NCBI RefSeq assembly: GCF_020097835.1
Contig: NZ_CP083669.1
Location: 1 to 64,000 of the forward strand
DNA: 64,000 nucleotides
Source: Haloprofundus halobius
GTDB lineage: Archaea; Halobacteriota; Halobacteria; Halobacteriales; Haloferacaceae
Direction: 5' to 3'
In this document: in pieces, positions 57,069-64,000 of the stretch
Layout: each line of letters opens with the position of its first letter
How positions within the stretch are numbered: the first letter of the stretch is position 1
Made by a program: the position numbers and the translations under genes
Notes under the pieces: generated by a model
Seen by the model: the letters and a program-made list of their open reading frames with translations, nothing else
What the model was told of the DNA's origin: nothing
The model's database searches: none

Positions 57069-57995
57069 ATGGCTACGAGTAGTGATTCGTCGGTCTCGTT
57101 CGAGAAGACCGACACCCGACACGACGAGATGCACAGTACCATCGAAGAGTGGATCGACGACCTCGTCGACCGCGTCGACGATGCACAAGCAAGTGAGGAG
57201 TTCCAGGAGTGGTTGGATGTCCAGAGTCGTTTCCACGACTATTCGCACCGAAATACGCTCCTGATCAAGCTCCAGCATCCAGAGGCAACGAAGGTCGCAG
57301 GCTACAATACGTGGCGAAACGACTTCGATCGACACGTCCAGGAAGGCGAACAGGCCATCTGGATCTGGGCTCCGATCATCACCAAGCGATGTCCCGAGTG
57401 TGAGAATTCGCCCAGCTACCACGAGAAAATCGGCTGTGAGTACAACGAGACGTCGGCGGATGAGTGGTCGAAAGGCCTTGTCGGGTTCAAACCAGCACCA
57501 GTCTTCGACGTCTCCCAAACCGACGGAGAACCGCTTCCCGAACTGGAGACTGCAGCGATGGGCGACGCCGACGACCTGGTGCCAGCGCTCAAAGGAGCAG
57601 CTGATGAACTCGGTGTGACGGTACGCATTGTCGATGCTGACGACTGGGACCATGGCGACGCGAAGGGAGTCTGTAAGTACCGGAGCCTACACGACCTCCA
57701 GCCAGTCGTCGAAGCGATAGCCCGATCGAATCAGGCAGATCTCGCTGTCACGTTGATTCACGAGTACGCCCACGCGTTGCTCCATTTCGGTATCGGGGAT
57801 GAACCCGAACGGGCAAAACGAGAGGTCGAAGCAGAAGCCGTCGCGTACATTGTCGGTCGGTATTTCGGACTCGACACGAGCGGATCTGCGTTCTATCTCG
57901 CTGCGTGGCAAGGCGATGACCCGGAAGCGATTCAAGAGCGCCTCGGTCGAATCAGTTCCACTGCTCAGGAGATCATTGGGTCACTCGTGGAATAA
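57069..57995 (+). CDS. ardC: ArdC-like antirestriction protein
   Basis: A 308-residue protein. Residues 20–105 match the ArdC N-terminal ssDNA-binding domain (FQEWLDVQSRFHDYSHRNTL, then VAGYNTWRNDFDRHVQEGEQ). The C-terminal part is a zincin-type peptidase with HEYAHALLHF (about residues 234–243) and downstream EVEAEAVAYIVGRYFG. ArdC proteins protect incoming plasmid DNA from restriction during conjugation. An inserted CPEC…C segment may bind zinc. It has its own stem-loop promoter. Confidence 0.87.
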   Translation: MATSSDSSVSFEKTDTRHDEMHSTIEEWIDDLVDRVDDAQASEEFQEWLDVQSRFHDYSHRNTLLIKLQHPEATKVAGYNTWRNDFDRHVQEGEQAIWIWAPIITKRCPECENSPSYHEKIGCEYNETSADEWSKGLVGFKPAPVFDVSQTDGEPLPELETAAMGDADDLVPALKGAADELGVTVRIVDADDWDHGDAKGVCKYRSLHDLQPVVEAIARSNQADLAVTLIHEYAHALLHFGIGDEPERAKREVEAEAVAYIVGRYFGLDTSGSAFYLAAWQGDDPEAIQERLGRISSTAQEIIGSLVE

Positions 57996-58066
57996 CGATT
58001 CAGACAACCTCTGGAACTCGTCACAGTCGAAACTAATCGAGTGAAGTCCGGGTGCGTTGAAAAACG

Positions 58067-58097
58067 GGTTTTCACGCCGTCGAAGGGCGACGGCGTG
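58067..58097 (+). promoter_or_regulatory. Upstream stem-loop family, copy at 58073
   Basis: GGTTTT (58067–58072), stem CACGCCGTCG (58073–58082), loop AAGGG and CGACGGCGTG (58088–58097), the longest stem (10 bp), 32 bases before ATG 58130. Confidence 0.65.
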
Positions 58098-58129
58098 CGC
58101 GAACTCGTCACGTCGATTCAGCCGAAATC

Positions 58130-58669
58130 ATGACCGAACGAACTGACGACGTCGAGACACGGAACAAAGATGAAACAGAACACGAAGAGCGGGTGTACTC
58201 TCCTGATGGTGGGGTTGTAGCATCCACTCCTGCAGCTTCGCCACCTACTGAAGCTATTCAACAACCCACCATTGGCGAAGACCCGTCTCAGGAGGAACTC
58301 GAGCCTCGCACAAAGCGAGCTCGAACCGAAGAGATGGACGTCTCGCTACTCCAGAAGGGAGGAATCTACGAGGTGCAATCGGAGTCAGGGAACATCTACG
58401 AAGTCGACATCGCGAGTAAGACGTGTACGTGTCCAGATTTCAAAAAGCGGAATCCAAGCGGTGGGTGTAAGCATCTACGGCGAGCCGATCTCGAAGTTCG
58501 AAGTGGGAACGTCCCTCGTCCTGATGGCCGTCTCCCGGAAACGACGGACGTGGTCGAACAGCTTTCAGCGGAAGTTCGTAAGCTGGAGCAAGAGATCGAA
58601 GAACGCGTGAAGGAACGGCAGAAACTCCAAACTACGGTGGGGGTTATCGAGGAGTTCTCGATTGAGTAG
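58130..58669 (+). CDS. SWIM zinc-finger protein
   Basis: A 179-residue protein with a SWIM motif (CTCPDFKKRNPSGGCKHLRR, CxC–xn–CxH) at about residues 100–120, after YEVQSESGNIYEVDIASKT. The N-terminal 60 residues are disordered and the C-terminus is a coiled coil (VEQLSAEVRKLEQEIEERVK). SWIM domains bind DNA or proteins. Its role here is unknown. The stop is followed 9 bases later by inverted repeat copy 5. Confidence 0.8.
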   Translation: MTERTDDVETRNKDETEHEERVYSPDGGVVASTPAASPPTEAIQQPTIGEDPSQEELEPRTKRARTEEMDVSLLQKGGIYEVQSESGNIYEVDIASKTCTCPDFKKRNPSGGCKHLRRADLEVRSGNVPRPDGRLPETTDVVEQLSAEVRKLEQEIEERVKERQKLQTTVGVIEEFSIE

Positions 58670-58678
58670 ACGGGAGAA

Positions 58679-58720
58679 TTAACCAACAGTTCTAAGATAT
58701 CGGCCCACAACGTTGGTTAA
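58679..58720. repeat. TTAACCAAC / GTTGGTTAA inverted repeat, copy 5
   Basis: Perfect arms at 58679–58687 and 58712–58720, spacer 24 bases; 9 bases after one stop and 14 before the next ATG, so it fills almost the whole intergenic space. Confidence 0.82.
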
Positions 58721-58734
58721 TAGAGTCGTGACCT

Positions 58735-59058
58735 ATGTCCTATTCTCCACCAGATCCACCTCGAGAAGTCCCAGTAGACATCGCTTCGAAGCTTGATGAG
58801 CAATCCCCGGAGGTACTCCGACAAGTCGCTCGATTCGCCGAGGAGCTTGCTGACCATCGCGAGCGGGAGGCACGGCTAGCTGAAAACGAGGAGGATGAGG
58901 AGGTCGAAGAGCGACCAGAGGACCTTCCTGATGACGTTCCGGCGAAGGCGACGATCACAATCAAGGAGATCAACGACAACCGCTACTACTACTGGCAGTG
59001 GCGGGAAGGAGATTCGGTGACGTCGAAGTACAAAGGGCCGGTAAATCCCGACGAGTAG
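58735..59058 (+). CDS. Conserved haloarchaeal protein with YYYWQWREGD motif
   Basis: A 107-residue protein. The helical acidic first part (LRQVARFAEELADHREREAR) leads to ATITIKEINDNRYYYWQWRE and GDSVTSKYKGPV. That closing motif recurs in small plasmid proteins of haloarchaea and phages and suggests a nucleic-acid-binding ribbon. Function unknown. It lies between inverted repeat copy 5 and the origin. Confidence 0.66.
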   Translation: MSYSPPDPPREVPVDIASKLDEQSPEVLRQVARFAEELADHREREARLAENEEDEEVEERPEDLPDDVPAKATITIKEINDNRYYYWQWREGDSVTSKYKGPVNPDE

Positions 59059-59114
59059 ACGAGATTGAATGTAGCCTGAAGTTTGTTACAGCGCGATTCC
59101 TAGCGGAGCAGATG

Positions 59115-59620
59115 ACACCCCCCAGAGTGTGAATGGGATCAGTTCACTCCCACACCCCTCGGTGTGAATGGGCTATCAACCGCCACTCTCTGACGAGACT
59201 TCACGCCGAGAGAAGGCAGAGCAACACGTGGATAGATTACGCCTCGTTTACCCCCACACCCCTCAGTGTGAATGGTCCACCACCTAGGGTACCGCGATTA
59301 AGAAGTCCTTAACAACAGAAGCCCTCACGCTGTAGGGAGAGTTCTCGCCTCAGCGACGAAGCTTCGGCTTCGGCACGAGGCCTCGCCTCTTAGAAAATGC
59401 TCACTTGGTGGATTGTTTAGACTACTGGATAATAAAGATAACTACAGCTGCGGTGCAGTAGCGGATCGGGTCAGCTACTGTAGCAGAACGTGTAAGCCGC
59501 TCTCCGTGCCGTAATAGGCTCTTCAGATGAACGAGACAGCTTCTACAGATCGAGTCCGGCTCTGTCTCTACAACCGTCGTAGCCTATGGGGGACCATTCA
59601 CACCGAGGGGTGGGGGTGTC
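59115..59620. other. Replication origin, left side (origin repeats and AT-rich DUE)
   Basis: Copies of an origin-recognition-box-like repeat, CACCCC followed by GTGTGAATGGG, lie at 59115–59137, 59151–59172 and 59254–59275. An inverted copy at 59594–59619 abuts the orc1 stop codon. Between them, 59392–59445 is AT-rich (GGATAATAAAGATAAC) and could be the unwinding element. No gene is supported in 59059–59618. Together with the copies at 60903–61006 this is the probable replication origin bound by Orc1. Confidence 0.78.
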
Positions 59621-60887
59621 ACCATCCCATCAACGTCTGGAGTTCCGGTGTTGAGTTAATCAGTCCAGTTCGTGTACTCTCTACGTCTCCTTGGAGCGAA
59701 TACGACCTGAACTTCCCCTGATCTCCGCCTTCCTTCTTTTTCGATTCGAGAACTCCAGTCGTCACGTGCTTGTTCAGAAGTTCGAGCGCACGATTGTACC
59801 CCTTGGGCTCTACTTCGACATCCCGTGCTACTGTTTGGTAGACCTCGTGAATCTCTGACGTCCGGAACCATTCTTTCTCCGGGTTATTCCGGTCAAGACG
59901 TGTGAGAGCAAACAGGAGTAGCTTTCCCGACAACGGAGTCCCTTTCACCATCTCCATAAAGAGCTCAACTTCAACGAGTTCGTCAGCTTCGAAAACGTGC
60001 TCCGCTGTCACGACGTCGTCGCCTTCTTCATCAGCGATCTCGCCTGCATTCCGGAACAATCGGACTGCGCGTCGAGCGTCACCGTGTTCTTCAGCTGCGA
60101 GTTCAGCTGTTGTTGGAATCACCTCGTCATCGAGGACACCGTCGTAAAATGCGTCTCGTCGATTTTCGAGGATTGCGATAAGCTGATCTTCTTCGTACGG
60201 CGTGAACGTTCGGTGTTCTGGCTGGAGAGTCGATTGAACCCGTGACTCGATTTCTCCTTTGAACTCGATGTCGTTCGAAATTCCGATTGTAACGACTGGG
60301 AAGTCAACGTCGTCTTTTGACTGTGCCCGTGAAAGCGTGTAGAGTACTTCGTTGACTTCCCCATGCTTGTCGATCTCATCGATAATGACGACGAGACCGC
60401 CAGAGAACTCCCTCTGAACAACGGGCCACAACTTCTGATCCCGATAATGTTCTGCTGAGAGGCCCTGATAGGGGACGTCGAGCGGGCTCTCTGCTTTCGC
60501 GTTCACCTGCTCTGCGATCTTTCGGAAGGTGGAGGTATACGTAGAGATGGGATCCGGATTAATGTATGCAGTAACGATCGGGGACTCCGTTCCTTCAGTT
60601 GCTGCCTCGAGTCGCTCACAGACGTGTCTGGCAACTAGTGTCTTCCCCGTCCCGGTTTCACCCCACTCCAGGACGTTATCCGGGACGCTATTTGTCCGCA
60701 TTTTCCGGAGATTCTTCGCCAAGAACGTGATGTGACCGTCCCGACCGACGATCCGATTGGCGTCAGGAACGTTATCGATCTCGAGCAACCACGGTTTCTC
60801 AAAAATGTCCGACCCGTCTTCGCTATTTCCTTCATCGATATTTAAGATCTCGTCGACGGTTGTTTGCGTGGAATCGTTGTTTGTCAT
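59619..60887 (-). CDS. orc1: Orc1/Cdc6 origin-binding initiator
   Basis: A 422-residue archaeal Orc1/Cdc6. It has an AAA+ domain with Walker A WGETGTGKTLVARHV and Walker B VVIIDEIDKHG, a lid with TFTPYEEDQLIAILENRRDA, and a C-terminal winged helix (about residues 310–400). It binds origin boxes and loads MCM. The start at 60887 (MTNNDS) is preferred to 60908 because the CTATAT box at 60913–60918 (complement) lies about 27 bases away. Origin repeats flank the gene on both sides, and one overlaps its promoter, suggesting autoregulation. Confidence 0.95.
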   Translation of the reverse strand: MTNNDSTQTTVDEILNIDEGNSEDGSDIFEKPWLLEIDNVPDANRIVGRDGHITFLAKNLRKMRTNSVPDNVLEWGETGTGKTLVARHVCERLEAATEGTESPIVTAYINPDPISTYTSTFRKIAEQVNAKAESPLDVPYQGLSAEHYRDQKLWPVVQREFSGGLVVIIDEIDKHGEVNEVLYTLSRAQSKDDVDFPVVTIGISNDIEFKGEIESRVQSTLQPEHRTFTPYEEDQLIAILENRRDAFYDGVLDDEVIPTTAELAAEEHGDARRAVRLFRNAGEIADEEGDDVVTAEHVFEADELVEVELFMEMVKGTPLSGKLLLFALTRLDRNNPEKEWFRTSEIHEVYQTVARDVEVEPKGYNRALELLNKHVTTGVLESKKKEGGDQGKFRSYSLQGDVESTRTGLINSTPELQTLMGW

Positions 60888-60902
60888 GGACGGACCAATT
60901 CG

Positions 60903-61006
60903 CCCCATTCACATATAGGTTATCCACCCTCGGTGTGATTGATTCCACCCCATTCACACTCTGGGGGGGCTTGCTGAAACGGAGCACCCCCCGGAGTGTG
61001 AATGGG
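60903..61006. other. Replication origin, right side (origin repeats in orc1 promoter)
   Basis: Further repeat copies at 60903–60913 (partial, inverted), 60925–60942, 60948–60968 (inverted, CCATTCACACTCTGGGGGG) and 60985–61006. The set surrounds the orc1 promoter, so initiator binding may both open the origin and control orc1. Confidence 0.76.
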
Positions 61007-61062
61007 ATTGACCCTGTCGCCCACTTCTGTTTTTGCTCACCTCAGATGATATCTGGACCTAC

Positions 61063-63234
61063 TCATTTGTTCCGGGCCGCTGTGAAATCCGTCAGCTCCG
61101 CCTCTCGTGTCTCTGCGAGTCTCCGTCGAATGTCTGTACGATCCCACCCGAGCGGCAACAGCACGCTCTCGACAGTTCTGACCAGTTGCGTCTCGTAGTA
61201 TGAGGCGTCGTAGGTCTCGATCGCTTCGTGGGCGAGGGCGACCCGGTCTCGCGAGGATTTCTCGTCGTCGACGACCACATACTCGATATCCTGGCCCGGG
61301 TGGACTGCTAGGTCCTGCTCGCGGGCTCGCTTCAAGGCGGCCACGTTCTGGGTATTCTGTGAGTAGCCTTCCAGCGGCTTGGAGACACGATTCCGCTCGA
61401 CGAGCCGCTCTACTGTTACGTTCCCCGCCTGCAGTTCGTCGATTGCACGTTCGAGACGCCCGAGCACCGCGTCCGGTGACCGCGTGGCATCGAGCCGGTC
61501 GAGACAGTCCCGCTGGACGTCCTCGATGAACGGCGGGGTTGAGCGCTGTCGGGCTTCGATGCCTCTGATCTTGAAATCGTCGTCGCCGGCGACCTTCCCG
61601 AAGTACTTCGTCAACGCGCCGGCGTCGCTCTCGTGCTGCGGCACGAACGCCACCCAGTCGTAGTGAGCTTCGTGTTCGAGCCGAATCTCGACGCATTCCG
61701 TAATCTCCGTCGCGAGCGTCTCGAGGTCCTCGCGGTCCTCGTCGTCGACGTCGGGATGGGGGGTCACCCAGATGGAGTCGACGATACCGTGGACGACCCG
61801 CCAGCCGCCGGCTTCCAGCCGCTGTTTCGCCGTCAGTAGTATCTCGCGAGCGAACGCGTTGATCGCCTCGTGACACTCGATGCGGCCGAATTTCGCGTTG
61901 CTGAACCCCTGATAGCCGAAGCAGGCGACGAGGATCCACTTCAGCGCTCCCGACCGCCCCTCGAGTTCTGCCAGTCGGTCCTCGTCGGGGTCGTCTCGTT
62001 CCTTCTTGCGACGGATGGCCGCCTTGATCTCGTCGCGCGCGTCGATGATCGGCTGTAGCACGTCGACGAGGTAGCCCCGGTCGTCGCAGATCGAGTATCC
62101 GAGGCCGGGGACGTCGTCGCGGTCGCTGTGGCAGTCACACCGGATGACGTCCGGTGAGACGTTCCGGGTACAGATGATATTCGGGTACAACGAGGAGAAG
62201 TCGAGTTCGTGGACGTTCTCATGGAGGCCGACCTCGGGGGCAAAGATGAATCCGCCACGGTCGGCGTCGTGGAGCGTCCCCATCTGCTTGTAGAACTCGT
62301 GGCGCCAGGAGTTCCACGGGACGAGGACCCCGCGGTCGTGGGCCTCGCAGATCTGGATCGCCGTGAGAACGTTCCCGATCGATGCCCACGCAAGCTCCTG
62401 GACGGGCTTGTTCGAGCGCGACACGAGGTCGAGGACGCCGTCGAGGTTCGTCTCTCCGTAGAAGAACGTGTTCGACTCGTCGATGATCGCCCGGCCGGGC
62501 ACGTTGTACCGCGCCGGCGAGTGACCGACGCGGCCGTAGCTCGAGTACGTCGACCGGCTCGCAAGCTGCTGGTAGTCGACGTCCGGCCACCGACTCAGCG
62601 AGAAGTCGTCGGCGCAGGCGTCCGTCGCCATCTCGTACAGCGTCGGGACGATCTCGCTGGTTGAGCAGACCAGGACATCCGGATCGTGCGCTTCGAGTGC
62701 ACCTTGGACGGCGGTCAGGATATCCGTCGGCGAGCCGGTGACGGCGTCGCCGGCGACGGACAGTTTCTCGTAGACGTCGTTGCTCGTTTCGGTCACCGGG
62801 ACGCTGAGCCGGAGCGTCGACAGTTCGCTCGCCGGCGTCGGATCGGCGCCGGTCTCCAGACAGTACCGGAACTCTCGCGAGAAGTCGACGTTGAAACAGG
62901 CGAGATCCCCGACTGGATAGTCCGACAGCTGGCGTGCCTGCCGGGCGAGTGGGGTGACGCGGTCGATGTGTGCGACGTCGACCGCGAGAACGGTATCCTC
63001 GTCTCGTCGAAAGCCCGGCCGTCGTGCAACCATCTCGGTCGCGACGACATCCGGGTGCTGGTCGTACACCGATTGGAGCGTCGTAAGGTCGAGGTCGGCA
63101 TCAGGGTCGCGAGCAGCGACGTAGAAGCGTGGGGTGTAGTCATCGCGCTCGGTTGCGACGGCGCCGTCGGCGGTTGCCTCCCACTCCAGGACGCGGCCGT
63201 CGTCCAGAAAGTCGATACTGAACGGCATCGTCAC
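61063..63234 (-). CDS. polB: Family B DNA polymerase, plasmid type with altered motif C
   Basis: A 723-residue family B polymerase. Motif A is ELDFSSLYPNII (Asp345), motif B WILVACFGYQGFSNAKFGRI, and motif C HGIVDSIWVT, with Asp486 but Ile–Val in place of the usual first Asp–Thr (YGDTDS). The N-terminal exonuclease region is present but hard to match to the DIE motifs. GTG 63234 overlaps the upstream stop by 4 bases; ATG 63228 is the alternative. It may copy the plasmid or act in repair. The altered motif C makes activity uncertain. Confidence 0.88.
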   Translation of the reverse strand: MTMPFSIDFLDDGRVLEWEATADGAVATERDDYTPRFYVAARDPDADLDLTTLQSVYDQHPDVVATEMVARRPGFRRDEDTVLAVDVAHIDRVTPLARQARQLSDYPVGDLACFNVDFSREFRYCLETGADPTPASELSTLRLSVPVTETSNDVYEKLSVAGDAVTGSPTDILTAVQGALEAHDPDVLVCSTSEIVPTLYEMATDACADDFSLSRWPDVDYQQLASRSTYSSYGRVGHSPARYNVPGRAIIDESNTFFYGETNLDGVLDLVSRSNKPVQELAWASIGNVLTAIQICEAHDRGVLVPWNSWRHEFYKQMGTLHDADRGGFIFAPEVGLHENVHELDFSSLYPNIICTRNVSPDVIRCDCHSDRDDVPGLGYSICDDRGYLVDVLQPIIDARDEIKAAIRRKKERDDPDEDRLAELEGRSGALKWILVACFGYQGFSNAKFGRIECHEAINAFAREILLTAKQRLEAGGWRVVHGIVDSIWVTPHPDVDDEDREDLETLATEITECVEIRLEHEAHYDWVAFVPQHESDAGALTKYFGKVAGDDDFKIRGIEARQRSTPPFIEDVQRDCLDRLDATRSPDAVLGRLERAIDELQAGNVTVERLVERNRVSKPLEGYSQNTQNVAALKRAREQDLAVHPGQDIEYVVVDDEKSSRDRVALAHEAIETYDASYYETQLVRTVESVLLPLGWDRTDIRRRLAETREAELTDFTAARNK

Positions 63235-63536
63235 GGGTTCGAGTCCAGTGGAGCGGCCTCCTGGTCATCGCTCGTTGTGACTGCAGCTTCGAGCTCCTCG
63301 AGACGTTCCTCGTGGTCGTCGAGGCGGGCCTCCTGTTCGAGATCGATGCTGAGCAGCGCCGGCAGCAGCGGGTTCTGGTGGTTCAACAGCCCGCTCGCGT
63401 CGGCGTGCCCGCGTGCGTACTCGAAGAGCCGATCGAATCGCGGCTGGTCGCGACGCCGCAGTGCCCGCCGGAACTCTGCCCAGCGCTCTTCGATGGCCCG
63501 CAGCGCATCTCGGTATGTCGGGTTTGTGCGTCCCAT
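63231..63536 (-). CDS. PolB-associated small protein
   Basis: A 101-residue protein starting MGRTNPTYRDALRAIEERWA. It is helical, with a C-terminal coiled coil (LEQEARLDDHEERLEELEAA). ATG 63536 is preferred to 63569 because it follows the upstream stop by 2 bases and GGAGGG lies 8 bases before it. Proteins of this form often lie beside plasmid polB genes in haloarchaea. The function is unknown; it may be a polymerase partner. It overlaps polB by 4 bases. Confidence 0.75.
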   Translation of the reverse strand: MGRTNPTYRDALRAIEERWAEFRRALRRRDQPRFDRLFEYARGHADASGLLNHQNPLLPALLSIDLEQEARLDDHEERLEELEAAVTTSDDQEAAPLDSNP

Positions 63537-63538
63537 CG

Positions 63539-64000
63539 CTATCGCCCTCCTGTACCGCTCGCCGTCCACGCATCGAGCAAGGGATCCGCGGTGGCCGCGA
63601 CCGTCTCACCGTCAGCGGTGACGCCCGTCCCGACACCCTCCGGGGTCGGCGTCGACGGCCCCGGTGTCGTCGGCTCCTCGCCGACCTGCGTGGCGCGTGC
63701 TGCGAGCAGCTGCCGCCAGTACGCGAACGTCGTCTGGTAGTACGCGCCGTCGTCGACGGGATAGACGAGCGTCTCGAAGTCCTCGCCGACGACCCGTGGG
63801 CCCATCCGAGTTTGCTCGCACTCGAGGTGATGGTCGGCGACCGTCGCAATTGGCTCGGTGAATTCGTTTCGTTCGTTTCGCGTAACGAGCACCGGGATGT
63901 CGTACCCATCGGCGTAGGTCGCCAACCGGGCGAGAGTTCGGGCCTGGAGGGTTTTTGCGTGGGTTTCGCCGAGGGTATCGTCGGCGCGGTACTGGGCGTC
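63539..64000 (-). CDS. RecA/Rad51-superfamily-like protein, C-terminal part (cut by window end)
   Basis: The frame is open to the window edge, so the N-terminus is missing. The visible 153 residues begin DAQYRADDTLGETHAKTLQA and continue RTLARLATYADGYDIPVLVT, a helix–strand pattern like the ATPase core of RecA/RadB-type proteins. A variable Pro/Thr-rich tail follows (TTPGPSTPTPEGVGTGVTAD). It forms an operon with the small protein and polB. The VTRNERNEFTE stretch is encoded by the 9-bp ACGAR repeat. Confidence 0.6.
   Translation of the reverse strand, partial: DAQYRADDTLGETHAKTLQARTLARLATYADGYDIPVLVTRNERNEFTEPIATVADHHLECEQTRMGPRVVGEDFETLVYPVDDGAYYQTTFAYWRQLLAARATQVGEEPTTPGPSTPTPEGVGTGVTADGETVAATADPLLDAWTASGTGGR

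Noticed and set aside
26362-58097. Stem-loops as transcription terminators
   Set aside because: The T-tract precedes the stem instead of following it, on the strand of both flanking genes. Archaeal termination depends on T-runs without hairpins, so the tracts could still end upstream transcripts, but the hairpins would not be explained.
6152-58720. Inverted repeats as integron attC sites
   Set aside because: They do not contain the GTTRRRY/RYYYAAC core pattern, and the only tyrosine recombinase (2907–4133) shows no integron-type features that I can recognise.
59527-59721. 64-codon plus-strand frame in the origin
   Set aside because: It crosses the origin repeat and the orc1 3' end, with no coding character.
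1-64000. tRNA or rRNA genes
   Set aside because: I saw no cloverleaf-like or rRNA-like sequence while reading; a tRNAscan search would settle this.

Overview
The window reads as part of a large haloarchaeal (class Halobacteria) plasmid or integrated conjugative element. The proteins are acid-rich with high-GC codon use. Many start codons lie 25–30 bases after an AT-rich TATA-like box, as expected for leaderless archaeal transcripts. The gene set is archaeal: Orc1/Cdc6, family B polymerase, PriS/PriL-type primase, TFB, TrmB- and Lrp-type regulators, HalOD1 domains and Tat-exported proteins.

Layout. (1) 0–1.5 kb: partition module, with phased 9-bp ACGAR repeats running up to a ParA start codon and a small ParB-like partner. 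(2) 1.9–6.2 kb: winged-helix protein, tyrosine recombinase, Fic-like protein, DUF3892 protein, a histone-fold miniprotein and a frameshifted xseB-like remnant. (3) 6.3–20.3 kb: one long, tightly packed operon for a conjugative type IV secretion machine (candidate pilin, exported protein, lipoprotein, polytopic membrane protein, VirB3/VirB4-N protein, VirB4 ATPase, VirD4-like ATPase). It ends with a PriS-like/PriL-like primase pair. (4) 20.6–25.7 kb: transcription regulators (Bat-type HTH, DUF7344-like, Lrp, TrmB, HalOD1). (5) 26.4–33.6 kb: small accessory genes, a Doc toxin module, two RHH–PIN toxin–antitoxin modules, a GC-rich noncoding block and an RPA-like protein. (6) 33.7–35.5 kb: a 1.76-kb element with terminal inverted repeats and a near-perfect 8-bp target duplication but no transposase. 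(7) 35.5–41.9 kb: a candidate uncharacterised island with a CARF-like regulator divergent from a TIM-barrel/TGT-like protein plus a cysteine-less DsbA/FrnE-like protein, then a Tat protein, a 19-residue-repeat membrane protein and a PD-(D/E)XK protein. (8) 42–59 kb: single-gene units including TFB, zinc ribbons, an OB-fold/phosphoesterase fusion, a membrane-anchored Mrr enzyme, a STAND-type ATPase and an ArdC antirestriction protein. (9) 59–64 kb: the replication region, with orc1 flanked on both sides by origin repeats, then polB and two associated genes, the last cut by the window end.

Two dispersed signals are not explained by the gene list. The first is a family of about a dozen stem-loops between a GTTTWT-like tract and the start codon of separate genes (26–58 kb); the stems change sequence but keep pairing, and the loops keep a GGGTG-like core. 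The second is a 9-bp inverted repeat, TTAACCAAC and GTTGGTTAA 23–24 bp apart, found five times between genes. Together they suggest that accessory genes with their own promoters share common control.

The modules fit one mobile replicon: Orc1, polymerase, primase and RPA copy it, ParA/B segregates it, the secretion operon transfers it, ArdC and the primase could help it establish in a recipient, and toxin–antitoxin and nuclease genes stabilise or defend it. All functions are inferred from sequence reading alone.
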